Assembly: GCA_007132255.1 (NCBI GenBank)
Contig: SLOZ01000233.1
Location: 1-6,622, forward strand
Length of the DNA: 6,622 nt
Direction of reading: 5' to 3'
Source: Limnochordia bacterium
GTDB taxonomy: Bacteria > Bacillota > Limnochordia > Darwinibacteriales > B1SED10-159
Positions 5,763 to 6,622 of this stretch are shown in pieces. The position numbers and the translations under genes were made by a program. Position 1 is the first letter of the stretch, and the number at the start of each line of letters is the position of its first letter. The notes under the pieces were generated by a model. That model searched no databases. It was not told the origin of the DNA and worked only from the letters and a program-made list of their open reading frames with translations.

Positions 5763-6622
5763 ATGACTTGGACGGGTACGGCTACCGCATATGTCAGGTT
5801 GGCATCGTCCACAAGGACTTCAGCAAAAACAGCTTGGTATAGAGCCTCCCGATCTTCGTACGTGTGGCTGGCTAGGGCCGCGTTTTGATGTAAGGATACC
5901 GATTGCCATTGGGCCTCCCGAAAATCTCGACTGGAACTGGTGGCCTGCCAGAAGCGGATAGTACCTTCTTCACTGGTATTCACAGTCAATGTCCGATGCG
6001 AACCCTCGCTATCGAATGACCAGGTTATGTCGACCCAAGCAGCGGTCTGCTCCCGGTTCAGATTGGCTTTGGCAAACGATGCTATGGTGGATTGTAACAG
6101 TTCGTTTTCGTTCAGACTGTGCCCAGCATTGGGGACATAATGCACATACGTGGGACCCACCAGTTCATCATAGTAGAGTTTGGCGGCATCAACGGGCCAG
6201 TAACGATCGTTCGTGCCGATGAGCAGCAATTTGGGTACGGCTATGGAGCTGCGGTAGGCATAGGGATCCACCAGCTCAGCCAGTTCCAGTCCTTCAGCGC
6301 TGTCCAGCATCTGAGGAATGTCCAGTTCTGTGTAGTCGCGAATCTGCTCCGAAAAATCTCCCCATGCCGTTAATTGGTGCTCCATCTGCGCTGGCAGATT
6401 GAGGTTGTCATAGACGGCGGGGATGATACCAACAACGCGGTCATCCACGGCCGCTGTGAGCCAGGTGGTCCAGCCGCGTTTAGACGCACCGCTAATGACA
6501 AATCTCTTGAGATCTGTTGGATTACCAACCAGGTGCTCCGCAGACTGCTCCCGTGCCAGTTCCTCCAGCGTGTCCATGGCTGCGACGACCGAACGGGTCA
6601 TGGGAAACAGAGCCGGCCAATG
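5750..6622 (-). CDS. PhoPQ-activated pathogenicity-related protein (alpha/beta-hydrolase type), N-terminus cut by window edge
   Basis: The frame stays open to the right edge. The codons before the ATG at 6601 encode H-W-P-A-L-F-P, which continues into M-T-R-S-V-V-A-A-M-D as a conserved family block, so that ATG is internal. 290 residues are visible, about the C-terminal 60% of a typical member of around 450-500. G-A-S-K-R-G (45-50) contains the nucleophile Ser47. G-T-N-D-R-Y-W-P-V-D holds the probable acid Asp139, and N-A-G-H-S-L holds His168. After about residue 195 a beta-rich, Ig-like C-terminal part is expected from the family. The family includes Salmonella PqaA and Dictyostelium AprA, is usually exported, and its substrate is not settled. 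The signal peptide, if any, is outside the window. The name does not imply virulence or a PhoPQ system here. Confidence 0.9.
   Translation of the reverse strand, partial: HWPALFPMTRSVVAAMDTLEELAREQSAEHLVGNPTDLKRFVISGASKRGWTTWLTAAVDDRVVGIIPAVYDNLNLPAQMEHQLTAWGDFSEQIRDYTELDIPQMLDSAEGLELAELVDPYAYRSSIAVPKLLLIGTNDRYWPVDAAKLYYDELVGPTYVHYVPNAGHSLNENELLQSTIASFAKANLNREQTAAWVDITWSFDSEGSHRTLTVNTSEEGTIRFWQATSSSRDFREAQWQSVSLHQNAALASHTYEDREALYQAVFAEVLVDDANLTYAVAVPVQVIPPR

Noticed and set aside
1..6622. Defence system, mobile element, CRISPR or prophage
   Set aside because: There is no transposase, integrase, nuclease, regular repeat-spacer array or toxin-antitoxin pair, and the genes look like ordinary chromosomal ones.

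Overview
The window has five protein-coding genes, two of them cut by the window edges. Two read rightward (3..1214 and 1356..2396) and three read leftward (2590..3711, 4086..5231 and 5750..6622). There are no rRNA, tRNA, CRISPR or insertion-sequence genes. The sequence looks like a bacterial chromosome of middling G+C. The SEC-C/DUF1186 protein, the MccF-like S66 peptidase, the site-2 protease with a CBS pair, the clear Shine-Dalgarno sites and the extended -10 promoter would suit a Bacillota or related lineage. That assignment is a weak inference, because no taxonomic marker gene is present.

Left part: a DUF1186-type helical-repeat protein ending in a SEC-C zinc motif, with an acidic tryptophan-rich tandem repeat just before the motif. 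A serine peptidase of family S66 follows 141 bases later and may share its transcript. The S66 gene converges on the site-2 protease gene, and one long hairpin between them (2491..2549) can serve as terminator for both strands.

Middle part: the site-2 protease (M50 with two CBS domains) has its own extended -10 promoter (3899..3907) and a leader of about 180 nt. The leader contains several inverted repeats, including a 9-bp hairpin just before the ribosome binding site. I could not match it to a known riboswitch class, and it is the most interesting unexplained element here. Upstream of that promoter lies a strong terminator (4015..4048) that closes the preceding leftward gene, which encodes a protein with four BON domains and no export signal.

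Right part: about 500 bases without a confident gene (5232..5749) hold inverted and direct repeats. They also hold an open frame with a hydrophobic segment but no good start codon. The last gene is the C-terminal 290 residues of a PhoPQ-activated pathogenicity-related protein (alpha/beta hydrolase type), whose N-terminus lies beyond the right edge.

Nothing shows these genes acting as one pathway. The separate terminators and promoter argue that the three leftward genes are independent units. A loose common theme is the cell envelope: a membrane protease, BON domains, a possible murein or peptide carboxypeptidase, and a probably secreted hydrolase.
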